Source: an uncultured Opitutales bacterium
GTDB lineage: Bacteria; Verrucomicrobiota; Verrucomicrobiia; Opitutales; Seribacteraceae
Assembly (NCBI GenBank): GCA_943789375.1
Contig: CALSTX010000006.1
Location: forward strand, 62,001-126,000
Direction: 5' to 3'
Length of the DNA stretch: 64,000 bases
Shown one piece after another: positions 25,253-35,200 of the stretch (the stretch's first letter is position 1; every line of letters starts with the position of its first letter). Made by a program: the position numbers and the translations under genes. Under the pieces are notes generated by a model that did no database searches, was not told the origin of the DNA, and saw nothing but the letters and a program-made list of their open reading frames with translations.

Positions 25253-26347
25253 TTACCCTCCAAATAATGCATGAATGACGGCTCCTGCTAAACCAGCAAG
25301 TCCTGCAACCAACCAATAAGCTTTCTGGTGATTCCACCGGGAAAGTTTCTCCCATCCTGAATACCAATATACGGACACTTCTTCTCCGTGCCTGAATTTT
25401 TGAAGGTCAGCAAGTAAATCAGTTACGGATTGATACCGTTTGTGGCGTCTTTTTTTCAAGGCTTTCAGGCAAACCGCTTCGAGATCCTTAGGGATAAACA
25501 TTTGCGCCGATTTTTCTCGCGGAAGGGGATAAGTTTCTTCGAGCAGCTTTTTTTTGATTTCTATGATATCTTCTCCTTCCACAAATGATTTAAGGGTAAG
25601 CATTTCATACAAAATAATACCCAGGGAAAATACATCGGATCTGGCATCTATACTTTCATCTCCTTGGGCAATTTCTGGCGACATATACATAGGAGTCCCA
25701 TAGTGTCGGCCAACCGGTGTTAATTGTAAGTCCTTTTTTTCCGGTTCAGGCTGTACATCTTTATCAATAATAGACGCGGTTCCTGTTACTTTCGCTAATC
25801 CCCAATCCAGCACATAGACTTCACCAAATTTTCCGATGATTATATTAGCCGGTTTCAAATCGCGATGAATAACCCCTAGATCATGGGCGAATGCCATGGT
25901 CTGACAGACTTGGATCAATATATCTAATAAACGGGGTAGGGGGAAAGCTTCGACAACTTCAGGTACTTCTTGCGCAAGGTCCTGAAGGATCTTACGAAGA
26001 TCTCGCCCATCTACTTTTTTCATAGTGAAAAAAAGCTGACCTTCCCGATCGCGGCCAAGTTCATAGACGGGTAAGGTGCCAGGGTGCTGAATGTTTGCGG
26101 TTACACGAGCTTCTCGAAGAAACCTCTTAGTTTCCACATCCGAATTTCGGAGGTCAGTGTGTAAGGTTTTATATGCAACCGTACGGTTGAGGTTTTTGTC
26201 CTTGGTTAGGAAAAGCTTGGCGGTGCCACCTTCAGCCAGCATCTTTAATTCCCCATATTTTAATGAACCACTTTTCCAGGCAGTTGGAAGAATGAGATCG
26301 GTGACTTCTTGATCTAGATGAGGTTTAATTGGCTCGGATCTAATCAT
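25253..26347 (-). CDS. Membrane-anchored Ser/Thr protein kinase
   Basis: A 364-residue Hanks-type kinase. The catalytic domain spans about 30-315: glycine loop (LAEGGTAKLF), Lys60 (VAYKTL), HRDLKPAN at 161-168, DWG at 181-183 in place of DFG as in many planctomycete and verrucomicrobial kinases, and the activation segment ending GTPMYMSPE. A single C-terminal membrane helix (YWLVAGLAGLAGAVIHALF) would keep the kinase inside. No extracellular sensor domain follows, so the trigger is unknown. It is convergent with the cNMP-binding membrane protein. Confidence 0.95.
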   Translation of the reverse strand: MIRSEPIKPHLDQEVTDLILPTAWKSGSLKYGELKMLAEGGTAKLFLTKDKNLNRTVAYKTLHTDLRNSDVETKRFLREARVTANIQHPGTLPVYELGRDREGQLFFTMKKVDGRDLRKILQDLAQEVPEVVEAFPLPRLLDILIQVCQTMAFAHDLGVIHRDLKPANIIIGKFGEVYVLDWGLAKVTGTASIIDKDVQPEPEKKDLQLTPVGRHYGTPMYMSPEIAQGDESIDARSDVFSLGIILYEMLTLKSFVEGEDIIEIKKKLLEETYPLPREKSAQMFIPKDLEAVCLKALKKRRHKRYQSVTDLLADLQKFRHGEEVSVYWYSGWEKLSRWNHQKAYWLVAGLAGLAGAVIHALFGG

Positions 26348-26398
26348 TTAAATTGAATTTACCCAAAGTTTTCTTCTCACGCAAGGGAACAGGTGAAC

Positions 26399-27322
26399 TT
26401 ATTCACTTCGGGGCATTTTTTGTCCGAGGTGAGAACGGTTTTGAGAGTTGGCTAAATTGATTTGCTTTTGTCTTTCTCGAAGGCTTTCCTTTTTTTCTTC
26501 CGTGATAGAATCGACGCACCTTGGACAGCATACACCAAATTCATATTGATCCGAATGCAAGTCCTCTTCCGAAAGGGGCCACCGGCATCCAAAGCATAGC
26601 TCGCTTCGCCCATCTTTGAGTCCATGTATGACAGAGACCCGGTGATCAAAAATAAAACATTCTCCCTCCCATTTACTTTCCTCGGGTTGTACATTTTCCA
26701 GGTAATTCAAAATACCCCCTTTGAGGTGGTATACATCCTCAAATCCATGGTGAAGTAAGTGGGCGGAAGCTTTTTCGCATCGGATTCCCCCGGTGCAAAA
26801 CATGGCAACTTTTTTGTGCTTTTTATGATCAAGGTTTTCTTTTACATACTCATCCCATTCTCGAAAAGTTTTAGTTTCGGGATTGACCGCACCTGCGAAA
26901 GTTCCGATGGCGACTTCGTAGTCATTGCGGGTGTCGACAAGCAGAACTTCAGGGTCCTTAATCAGTTGATTCCATGCATCGGGTTCCACATACTTTCCTA
27001 CTGCTCTGCTGGGGTTTATGGTGTCATCGCCAAGGGTGACGATTTCATCCCGCAAAAATATTTTCAGGCGGTAAAAAGTTTTTCGGCTTGAGGAAGATTT
27101 CCTGGCTTGCAAATCAGAAAATCTGGAGTCTGTTTTAATCTTATCTAAAAAAAGGTAAGTGGCATCTTCGCTACCGGAAATAGTGGCGTTTATACCTTCT
27201 TTTGCCAAAATAATGGTGCCTAATATGCTAAACTTTGCCCCTTCTTCTTGGAGGGTAGTCTTCCAATCGGCAAAATCTGGGAAGGTTACGAATTTATAAA
27301 AGGTAAGGATTGTTTGCTCCAT
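26399..27322 (-). CDS. trhO: tRNA uridine(34) hydroxylase, rhodanese family (TrhO/YceA)
   Basis: A 307-residue protein with the normal length and order of TrhO. An N-terminal ferredoxin-like domain (KEGINATISGSED), a rhodanese domain (about 125-220) with active-site loop CTGGIRCEK, and a C-terminal Cys-rich zinc-binding tail (CFGCRWPLS, CCPRC) are present. The family makes 5-hydroxyuridine at tRNA position 34 using oxygen. No obvious partner is adjacent. Confidence 0.93.
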   Translation of the reverse strand: MEQTILTFYKFVTFPDFADWKTTLQEEGAKFSILGTIILAKEGINATISGSEDATYLFLDKIKTDSRFSDLQARKSSSSRKTFYRLKIFLRDEIVTLGDDTINPSRAVGKYVEPDAWNQLIKDPEVLLVDTRNDYEVAIGTFAGAVNPETKTFREWDEYVKENLDHKKHKKVAMFCTGGIRCEKASAHLLHHGFEDVYHLKGGILNYLENVQPEESKWEGECFIFDHRVSVIHGLKDGRSELCFGCRWPLSEEDLHSDQYEFGVCCPRCVDSITEEKKESLRERQKQINLANSQNRSHLGQKMPRSE

Positions 27323-27352
27323 GATGGTAGCGAACCAAGGGGTGTTATCGTT

Positions 27353-28114
27353 TTATGAGAGTACGCACTGAGTCCAAAAATTTGCCATCAGGGCCGCACC
27401 GTGAGCACTTGGGTGTACACCATCCCCTGCCCAGTGACTAGGCTCAGCAAATTTCACAGCTTCATCAAACATGGATTGAAAGGGGACAAATATGGTTCCG
27501 TATTTGTCAGCTACTTTTTGGGCGGATGCCCGGTATTGATCAAAGGTTGGAAACCATTTGTCATTGACCGCACCACACTTCAGCACGAAGGGCTCACAAA
27601 TGACAATTTTGGCCTTGGGTAAAGCAGCCTGTGTGCGAGCAAGGAGTTGATCGTAGTCTTTTTCATAGGTTTGTACGGTCCCGTCGTACCGTCCATTCAG
27701 TCTATGCCAAATATCATTTACCCCGATAAGAATACTGATTATGTCTGGCTTGAGGGATAGGCAGTCCTTCTCCCATCTTGCACCAAGTTGGTGGACTTTA
27801 TTACCCGAGATTCCACGATTATGAATTGAAAGATTCAGGCTGGGGTTTTGAACTAAAATGTGTGCGGCGGTCATCCATGCATAACCCTTGCCAAAAGCAA
27901 GCTGCTGATTTGCTACCTGCTGCTTTTTATTTCTACCCGCATCGGTAATGGAATCACCCTGAAAGAGAATGGTCTGCCCCTTTGATAATTCTAAGTTTGG
28001 GGTCTTTGTTTGTTTTGGTTTGTTTGCAGAGGTTGCCAATGGAAACGCTAAAGATGCAAAGGCAGTGGTCCCAAAGAGTTTCCTTCGGGTTATCAAATTC
28101 ATGCTTTTTTTCAT
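27353..28114 (-). CDS. SGNH/GDSL hydrolase, exported
   Basis: About 253 residues from the ATG at 28114; a longer version from 28165 lacks a sensible signal. A Tat-like signal (MNLITRRKLFGTTAFASLAF) precedes an SGNH fold: block I FQGDSITDAG (catalytic Ser), block II NRGISGNKV (Gly), block III IGVNDIW (Asn) and block V WAGDGVHPSAHG (Asp/His). All four catalytic blocks are intact, so esterase activity, often sugar deacetylation in this lineage, is likely. Substrate unknown. Confidence 0.92.
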   Translation of the reverse strand: MKKSMNLITRRKLFGTTAFASLAFPLATSANKPKQTKTPNLELSKGQTILFQGDSITDAGRNKKQQVANQQLAFGKGYAWMTAAHILVQNPSLNLSIHNRGISGNKVHQLGARWEKDCLSLKPDIISILIGVNDIWHRLNGRYDGTVQTYEKDYDQLLARTQAALPKAKIVICEPFVLKCGAVNDKWFPTFDQYRASAQKVADKYGTIFVPFQSMFDEAVKFAEPSHWAGDGVHPSAHGAALMANFWTQCVLS

Positions 28115-28218
28115 AGACTTACTTTCGAAACCAATTTTGTGAAGTAAGCAATGCGGAAATATCAACTTGGTAACGGAATACGCTTTGAATTAAGTTTAAA
28201 ACATGTAGTTGTTTGATT

Positions 28219-28683
28219 ATGACTGCTGATGAAAGATTGATAAGCCTTGGCATTAAATTACCCCCTCAACCCCTCGCCGCGGGGCTTTATAAACCCCTTT
28301 ATTTGGACGGTGACCTCGCTTATTTCTCTGGCCATTTACCTATTGCTTTTGATGGTAATATGATGACTGGTTGTGTGGGGGTTGACCTAACGCAAGAACA
28401 GGCAACTTTTGCAGCCAGGCAGGCTGGGCTTAATATATTGGCAACGGTGAAAGCTGAGTTGGGGAGCTTAAATCGAGTGTGCCAAGTGGTCAAAATTTTA
28501 GGTTTGGTCAACGCACCGAGTAATTTCAGCCAACACCCACAAATTGTAAATGGTTGTAGTGAGTTGTTTCGGGATATATGGGGTGAAGACAAAGGCATCG
28601 GGGTGAGGAGTGCGTTTGGTGTCTCTGGTTTACCCGCAAATGCATGTGTCGAAATTGAAGGAATCTTTAAAATTACTTTGTGA
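28219..28683 (+). CDS. RidA/YjgF-family protein
   Basis: A 154-residue protein starting at the ATG 28219 (TTG 28213 is possible). It matches the RidA-like subfamily of longer proteins: LYLDGDLAYFSGHLP, AARQAGLNILATVKAELGSL, VVKILGLVNA and RSAFGVSGLPANACVEIEG, with the conserved Arg in RSAFG. RidA proteins remove reactive enamines and imines. The stop overlaps the GTG start of the decayed YdcF-like gene at 28680, so the pair was once an operon. Confidence 0.92.
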   Translation: MTADERLISLGIKLPPQPLAAGLYKPLYLDGDLAYFSGHLPIAFDGNMMTGCVGVDLTQEQATFAARQAGLNILATVKAELGSLNRVCQVVKILGLVNAPSNFSQHPQIVNGCSELFRDIWGEDKGIGVRSAFGVSGLPANACVEIEGIFKITL

Positions 28684-29332
28684 GTATATCCCGTAAATTT
28701 TTTATTATTATTGGTGCTCTTTGACTTGGCTGCGCCCTGATATATCTTTTTAGAGCCCCAATTTTGACCCGCTACGCAACTTATTTTAGCATCAACACTG
28801 CAACCAAGGGAGGCCGATGCCATTATTTGTCTTTCCGGTGGCAAAATGACCCGAGCCCCTGAATGCTTGCGACTTTGGAATCAGGGATACAGCCCTGTCC
28901 ATCTGGTTACCGAATAAAAGCCAAGGAATTCAGCATTTCGTGAATTGGAAGTGACAAATTTAGAATTTGCCCAAGAAGTGACCAAAAATGAAATTGAGTG
29001 CTTCATGGCAAGTGTTACCTTCCCTTTCAGGAGGGGCGACCTCTACCTTTGACGAAGCGGAAGATGTTTTACTGTATGCAAAACAAAAGAATTGGAAACA
29101 TGTTATTATTGTAACCGATGAATTCCATACCCGCCGGGCATATATTGCTTTCCACAAAGTGTTGAAAGGAAGCTCTGTGGTGATTGAGGTGGCAGGGGCT
29201 CCCAATGAAGTCTTTAATGAGTTTAACTGGTGGAAGAAGGATCTTGGCATCCTCTGTTACCTTTCCGAGTTAATTAAACTTCCGGTGTATTGGCTTTGGG
29301 ATCACGAGCCAAAATTGATTGAAAACACTTGA
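28680..29332 (+). pseudogene. Decayed YdcF/DUF218 family membrane protein
   Basis: A gene of about 215 codons can be followed across three frames. It begins at GTG 28680 (MSISRKFFIIIGAL), overlapping the RidA stop, hits TGA at 28722, continues (CALIYLFRAPILTRYATYF), shifts frame near 28790 to READAIICLSGG (the DUF218 core), hits TAA at 28915, and shifts again near 29020 to STFDEAEDVLLYAKQKNW, VTDEFHTRRAY and the C-terminus at 29332. Two stops and two frameshifts mean it is a pseudogene. DUF218 proteins such as YdcF and SanA are membrane-linked envelope proteins. Confidence 0.8.
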
Positions 29333-29368
29333 GTCTTGATTGCAAGCCCTGGGGGAACATGTAGATGG

Positions 29369-31156
29369 TCAGTGCTGGGAGGCTTTGCCTGCTCCTTTGG
29401 GGATACGGATTTCTTCGACCATATCTTGGATTTCTTTTGGGGGAGGGGCGGTGACGGAACTGACCGCAAATGCGACAGCAAAGTTGATCACCATCCCGAG
29501 AAAGCCAATTCCTTCGGGTGATATCCCAAACCAATAGTCTTTACTGTCTGTTAAAAATTGGAAGTAGATGATGTAACTTAGGGTAAAGCCAATTCCGCAT
29601 ATCATACCCGCAATCGCTCCTTCTTTGTTCACCCTTTTTGAGAATATTCCCATAATTAGGGTGGGGAAAAAAGAAGATGCAGCCAAGCCAAACGCAAAGG
29701 CGACAGTTTTCGCAACAAAGCTTGCAGGCGGATTGATTCCAAAATAAGCGGCAATGGCAATCGCTCCAAATGATGCCATTCTTGCATATTTCATTTCTTG
29801 CTTATCAGAAATTTTTGGATTGATAATTTTCTTCATCAGGTCGTGGGAGACTGAAGTCGACAAGACAAGCAGCAACCCAGCGGCCGTGGAAAGAGCGGCC
29901 GCCACGCACCCGGCCATAACCAAGGCAATGACCCAGGGTGGAAGGCCAGCCATTTCCGGGTTAGCCAACACGATGATATCTTTGTCGTAGTACACCTCAT
30001 TTTGTGATGACATATCAATATTGTTTGTCACTTTTCGTGGGCCTACATCGCTGGTGCTGTCTTCCGCATATACTGGTTTCAGGGGTTTACCCGCAAATAC
30101 TTTGCCAGCACGATATTGCATGACTCCATCATTGTTCTTGTCCACCCAGGCAATCATGCCTTGGTTTTCCCAGTTTTTAAACCAATCGGGGGCCTGTTGG
30201 TACTTTTTTTGGTTAATTTCTTCCACAAAGTTAGTACGGGCAAAAATCCCCAATGCGGGAGCGGTTAGGTAGATAACAGCGATGAAAGACAGCGTCCAGA
30301 ACGCAGATTTGCGAACGGCTCGAACATTTTTGACGGTAAAGAAACGAACAATGACATGAGGAAGCCCTGCTGTACCTATCATTAAGGCTGCAGTTATACA
30401 AAACATGTCCAAGGTATTACTCGAACTTGCAGTGTATTCCCTAAAGCCAAGATCGGTGGAAATTTGATTAATTTTTTCGATCAGCGGCTGCGCTTTGTCG
30501 GGACCGTCTTTGATGTAGTCCCCAATTAGCCCGAGCTGGGGCATAGCGTCTCCCGTAATAATGAGAGATATAAAAATGACCGGGATGGTGTAGGCAAAGA
30601 CCATGACACAATATTGTGCAACTTGGGTGTAGGTGATTCCCTTCATGCCGCCAAGTCCAGCATAGAAAAATACAATTCCTCCGCCAATAAGTACCCCCAT
30701 CCAGATTTCAATGCTAAAGAGGCGTGAGAATACAATGCCTACTCCACGCATTTGGCCCATAATGTAGGTCATACAAATAAAAATAGCACAGATCACGGCA
30801 ACTAAGCGGGCGGCATTGGAATAATAGCGGTCGCCGACGAAGTCTGGAACGGTGGCTTTCCCGAATTTTCGCAAGTAAGGGACCATGAGGGTGGTCAGAA
30901 GTACAAACCCACCAGTCCAGCCCATTAAAAACTTGGAAGCCCCATAGCCTGCGGCTGCAATTCCTCCGGCCATTGAAATAAAAGTGGCAGCCGACATCCA
31001 GTCTGCTGCGGTTGCCATTCCGTTTGCAAAAGGGGATACACTTCCCCCGGCGGTGTAGTATTCTTTGGTGGAGCCAGCCCTGGACCAGATGGCGATACCG
31101 ATGTACACGCTGAAGGTAATACCGATAAAAATAAAATTCCAAACAGTTTGATCCAT
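29369..31156 (-). CDS. Sodium:solute symporter (cation/acetate symporter-like)
   Basis: A 595-residue transporter from the ATG at 31156, preceded by GAGGAGG. It has about 13 membrane segments and the SSS-family signatures ([24 protein letters not shown] split over two stretches, [29 protein letters not shown]). Its length and its small DUF4212 partner gene, whose stop overlaps this start by one base, place it with the ActP-like/VC_2705 subfamily that imports acetate or other small monocarboxylates with Na+. The substrate is inferred from family. Confidence 0.92.
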   Translation of the reverse strand: MDQTVWNFIFIGITFSVYIGIAIWSRAGSTKEYYTAGGSVSPFANGMATAADWMSAATFISMAGGIAAAGYGASKFLMGWTGGFVLLTTLMVPYLRKFGKATVPDFVGDRYYSNAARLVAVICAIFICMTYIMGQMRGVGIVFSRLFSIEIWMGVLIGGGIVFFYAGLGGMKGITYTQVAQYCVMVFAYTIPVIFISLIITGDAMPQLGLIGDYIKDGPDKAQPLIEKINQISTDLGFREYTASSSNTLDMFCITAALMIGTAGLPHVIVRFFTVKNVRAVRKSAFWTLSFIAVIYLTAPALGIFARTNFVEEINQKKYQQAPDWFKNWENQGMIAWVDKNNDGVMQYRAGKVFAGKPLKPVYAEDSTSDVGPRKVTNNIDMSSQNEVYYDKDIIVLANPEMAGLPPWVIALVMAGCVAAALSTAAGLLLVLSTSVSHDLMKKIINPKISDKQEMKYARMASFGAIAIAAYFGINPPASFVAKTVAFAFGLAASSFFPTLIMGIFSKRVNKEGAIAGMICGIGFTLSYIIYFQFLTDSKDYWFGISPEGIGFLGMVINFAVAFAVSSVTAPPPKEIQDMVEEIRIPKGAGKASQH

Positions 31157-31434
31157 TATTCGTCCTCCTCGAATCCATGTTGCTCGTCCAATCGATTCAT
31201 CCAAAACGAGTAGGCAAGTAAAAGACCGACAAAGCAGAGAATTGATCCCTGCTGTGCCATCCAAAATCCAAGAGGAGCTCCGCCTACGCTGTAGTTATCT
31301 AAAAAATCTTTGAAAAGAATTCCACAGGCAAAAGAGACTACAAACCAGATAACAAGTATGATTGTCAGAATTTTAAGACTGGCGTGCCAATAGTTGTTAT
31401 TTTTTTGTTCAAAAGGGGAGTCGGGCTGTTTCAT
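31156..31434 (-). CDS. DUF4212 small subunit of the sodium symporter
   Basis: About 92 residues from the ATG at 31434; a longer start at 31470 is less likely. Two membrane segments ([20 protein letters not shown] and [17 protein letters not shown]) flank the conserved [12 protein letters not shown] motif of DUF4212, and the C-terminus is acidic. The gene ends TAATG, overlapping the symporter start by one base, so the two are translationally coupled. The family is always next to acetate-type symporters. Confidence 0.93.
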   Translation of the reverse strand: MKQPDSPFEQKNNNYWHASLKILTIILVIWFVVSFACGILFKDFLDNYSVGGAPLGFWMAQQGSILCFVGLLLAYSFWMNRLDEQHGFEEDE

Positions 31435-31586
31435 GCTTTTAGAATGCTCAAAACAGATCAATTTTGGCAAGCGTTTATATTGGAGATTGAATTATTGATG
31501 TTTTACAATTTTTATGTAGTGAAATTTAAGAAATCATCTCCCAGACCGATTTTATATTTCTTGCAAAGAATGAGTTATCTCTCATC

Positions 31587-32246
31587 ATGGTAAAAGCCAA
31601 AATTATGTTGAATCTGCCCAAATTCCTAAGGTTTTTTCTGCCTTTAGTCATGTGCTTGTGTGCAAGCGGGCAGTATACTCCTTCCGAATCTCCACTCAGT
31701 GAAGGGGGTGCTGCGATGCAAGTAACCCTGCCTGATGGTGCAAACACTAGTATTTACCGAATCCTTAAACCACCCTACGATTCTGTGACAAACAATGTGG
31801 TGGGCCAATTCGTTGATTCGTTAAGCCAAACAATTTCGACTTCACCCACTTTTTTCTTCACCCCAAGTGACCCCGATTATTCCGGTACTTTTTATGTAGA
31901 TTGGAATGGTACGAATTCTTCGACTGGAATTGTTACTGAAAATTCGTATCTCGGAAACCCTCAAAATGATTATCTCGTGGTCGTTGTTACATCCACCGAC
32001 GATGTTCCCGTTTTATACACGGGCTTGACAAATGCGAGCGATTCAAATGCAGCAGTTAGTTATCAGCAAAATGAAGGAACAAGCTTTGTCGCCTATGCCA
32101 GTGCTATTGATGCTGACGGTGGTTCTCCCTCGATCACAATTACTGGTGGAGTTGATCAAGCCCTTTTTAGTTATTCTGGAGGGCAAATCTTATTCAATAC
32201 AACATCAGGCTTTGACTACGAATTCCCTCAGGATTCAGACGGCTAA
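31587..32246 (+). CDS. N-terminal part of the giant cadherin-repeat surface protein (frameshifted)
   Basis: A 219-residue frame that begins the giant surface protein. It has a signal peptide (FLRFFLPLVMCLCASG, ATG 31587 or 31605), an unassigned beta-rich domain with a YSGTFYVDWNGT segment, and the first cadherin-like repeat (SYQQNEGTSFVAYASAIDADG to FDYEFPQDSDG). It stops at TAA 32244-32246 in the middle of a repeat. One extra base at about 32241-32244 would restore the frame, where NNQYIFEVTATDANG continues. It is therefore not a separate protein. See the entry at 32245. Confidence 0.8.
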   Translation: MVKAKIMLNLPKFLRFFLPLVMCLCASGQYTPSESPLSEGGAAMQVTLPDGANTSIYRILKPPYDSVTNNVVGQFVDSLSQTISTSPTFFFTPSDPDYSGTFYVDWNGTNSSTGIVTENSYLGNPQNDYLVVVVTSTDDVPVLYTGLTNASDSNAAVSYQQNEGTSFVAYASAIDADGGSPSITITGGVDQALFSYSGGQILFNTTSGFDYEFPQDSDG

Positions 32247-35200
32247 TAATCAATATATTTTTGAAGTTACTGCTACCGACGCTAATGGAAGCTCTGATAT
32301 GCAAGAAATTACTCTTACTATATCCGAAGTTAATGATAGTCCCACGATCGTGGATGGGAATAATGATCTTATTTTTACCATCGACGAGGATGAAAGTCCA
32401 ATTGCCTGGACGGACTATAATCTATTGGTTTCTGATCTGGACTCTAGTGATTTTACCTGGTCCATATCTTCCGTCGCTCAGAATGGAACCGTTTCAATTA
32501 CGGATAGTAACCAAGAATGTACAGTCAATTATTCCCCCGATGCTGACATGTGGGGTATAGATACCGGGGCATCTCCATCAGCGGGACAGACTGGTGTCGC
32601 CGATAAATTTACCATTCAGGTCGTCGACGACCGTGGTGGAGTCGATGAAATTACTTTTCGTGTTAAAGTGAATCCAGTGAACGATGATGACCCCGTGATA
32701 ACCTACCAAGGTGTTGTTGTAACCGATCCAGTGCTAGCTTTAACATTGGATGAGAATTCAGTGAATTCCATTTTGCTTTCAGCTCACGATTTTGATGATG
32801 GAGCCGTTCTTGCTTGGTCTTTATCTGGTGGTGATGATGAATCTTCATTTAGTATAGTTGCAAGTACTGGAGAGCTTCAATTTCTTTCAAGCTTGGATAT
32901 CGATTTTGAGGCTTCTTCTTCTTATGATGGGGATAGTATTTTTGAGTTTGCTGTTACTGTTTCCGATGAAAATGGACAATCTGATTCACAGGATTACACA
33001 TTGAGTGTCTTAGATTTAAATGAAGCCCCTATCATATCACCTACATCCTTGGTTGTTGTTATGGATGAAGATAATGCCACTTCTTTTATTGCCCCTCTTA
33101 CTGCAGAAGATCCTGATCTTCATAGTGCAAATAGTGGCTGGAGAACACTTACTTGGAGCATAGAAGATGTACCGTCTTATGGCACAGCTGTTGTGTCCGG
33201 TACTGCAGAATATAATGGCACCGAAGTAAGCCCAACTACGATTACCTTTACGCCAAATTCTGGTTACAGCGGATCAGATTTCATGAGAGTCAGAGTGGAA
33301 GATGAGGGAAATAGCTTGACCAGTAAATTGCATGACATTGTGGATATAAATATAACAATTCTACAAACCGATGACTTGCCTGTATTTTCTTCAGTCCTTC
33401 ATGATGGCAATGCTAGTGTGACATTACAGGTGACGGAAAACAGCTATGGTGATTTTCAGGTATATGCAACAGATCCAGATGGGGGTAATATTTCATATTC
33501 GATTCATCATGGAGATGACCAAGGATATTTTGAAATCAATGGTACGACCGGATGGGTTCGGTTTTTAGAGCCACCAAACTTTGAAAATAGGTTGGATTTA
33601 GACTCCCAAAATACTTACGAGGTTACGATAGAAGCTTATGACAGTAACGGGAGTTCTTTCCAAAATTTTTCGGTTCAAGTTGCGGATGTTTTTGAACCTG
33701 CAACTTTTGTGAGTGATTCCTATTTCTTTGTCCCCGAGAAACAATTAGAGGTTGGTACGGTAGCAGTTTCTGATGTCGATTCCGGCGATTCTCATTCTTT
33801 TTCCATCGTTCCTCAGGGGTATCCAGACGATTCTAGTAAATTCTCAATCGATGAAGATACAGGAGGAATTACATTTATAACCCCCCCTGATTTTGAAGCC
33901 AATGCCTCTTACTCGGCTAACAATCTTTATAATTTTATTGTTCAAGCTGTCGATAATGGGGGTGTACCATCAGATCTAAATGTCAGTGTTGAGGTTACTG
34001 ATGATAATGATGCTCCATCTATTGAAACAAGCAATAATGCATCTCTTGTCACTATTGCCGAGGATTTGGCGATTGGCCAAGTTTTTGTAGACTTTAATGT
34101 ATCGGATCAAGATCAAGACCAGTCCCATTCTTGGGCACTTTCAGGAGATGATTCCTCCTTTTTTATTGTGGACTCAAGTACAGGTGAACTTTCGCTTTTA
34201 ACTTCTTTGGATTACGAAATTCCAAGTGATGTAAACAGCGATAACTATTATGAATTATCACTTGTAGCTTCAGACAGTCATGGTTCTCCTCTTATTTCAA
34301 ATACTTTCGGTTTTCAAGTGCTTGTTGCGGGGGTTAATGAACCCCCTTATTTAAGCGGAACTGTTACAACATCGGTCTCAATGAATGAAGACGATCCGAG
34401 CTCCTTTATATCTCCTGCGTGGAGTGCGATTGACCCTGAGACAAACAGTAGTTTGGGTATTAACTGGTTCCTCTGGGATGAAACCACCGCATCTAAAGTA
34501 AATGCATTAACTACTCCCATCAATCATTCCTCTGTTTCCATCGGGCAACTTGATGGAGTTCTGACTTTTAATCCTGCACTCAATAGCAATCGCGATATGA
34601 ACGGTTCAGAAATCCTAACCGTCATTTTTGAGGACGAACAAGGAGTTGAGAGAAACCAAACCATTCAAGTTAATGTATTGGGTTTGAACGACCCGCCAGA
34701 GATTACTGGTCCTGACGTACCTTTTGTCGATATCATCGACCACAACGAATCAGTTTTGGAAGTTATTGATTTCGAAGCTAGTGATTTTAATGATGTTGGA
34801 GATAACAATGTACACTACACTCAGGACTTATACTTAGATTGGAATGTCTCCGGTGAAGATGCAGATTTGTTTGATATTTCAAACCAAGGCAGACTTTCTT
34901 TCAAAACAGCACCCGTTTACGATTCAGTAACTCTGCTGAATAACAGGTATGAAATCATCATCTCTGTAATAGATGAATTCGAAGGTTTTTCCGATTATCC
35001 TTTGGTCATTAATGTGCTGAACTCTTCAGAACCCCCCGAATTATTATCCAGCCTTTCGACAGTTTTCATTTCTGAGGACAATACACCGATAGCTTGGGGA
35101 GATGTTTGGGAGGATTTGCAAGTAGAAGATCCAGACGGTGGTTCTCTGACCTGGGCAATCATTAACAATGCGGCTAACGGGCAGGCTGAGGTGGATCTTT

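Noticed and set aside
28320..28844. A 174-residue leftward frame over RidA and the YdcF remnant
   Set aside because: It is antisense to a clear RidA gene and composed of Pro/Ser/Thr/Lys-rich sequence without a family.
32241..32247. Programmed +1 frameshifting in the giant gene
   Set aside because: The GGC-TAA-TAA context is not a known +1 shift site and there is no supporting upstream element; a mutation or sequencing error is simpler.
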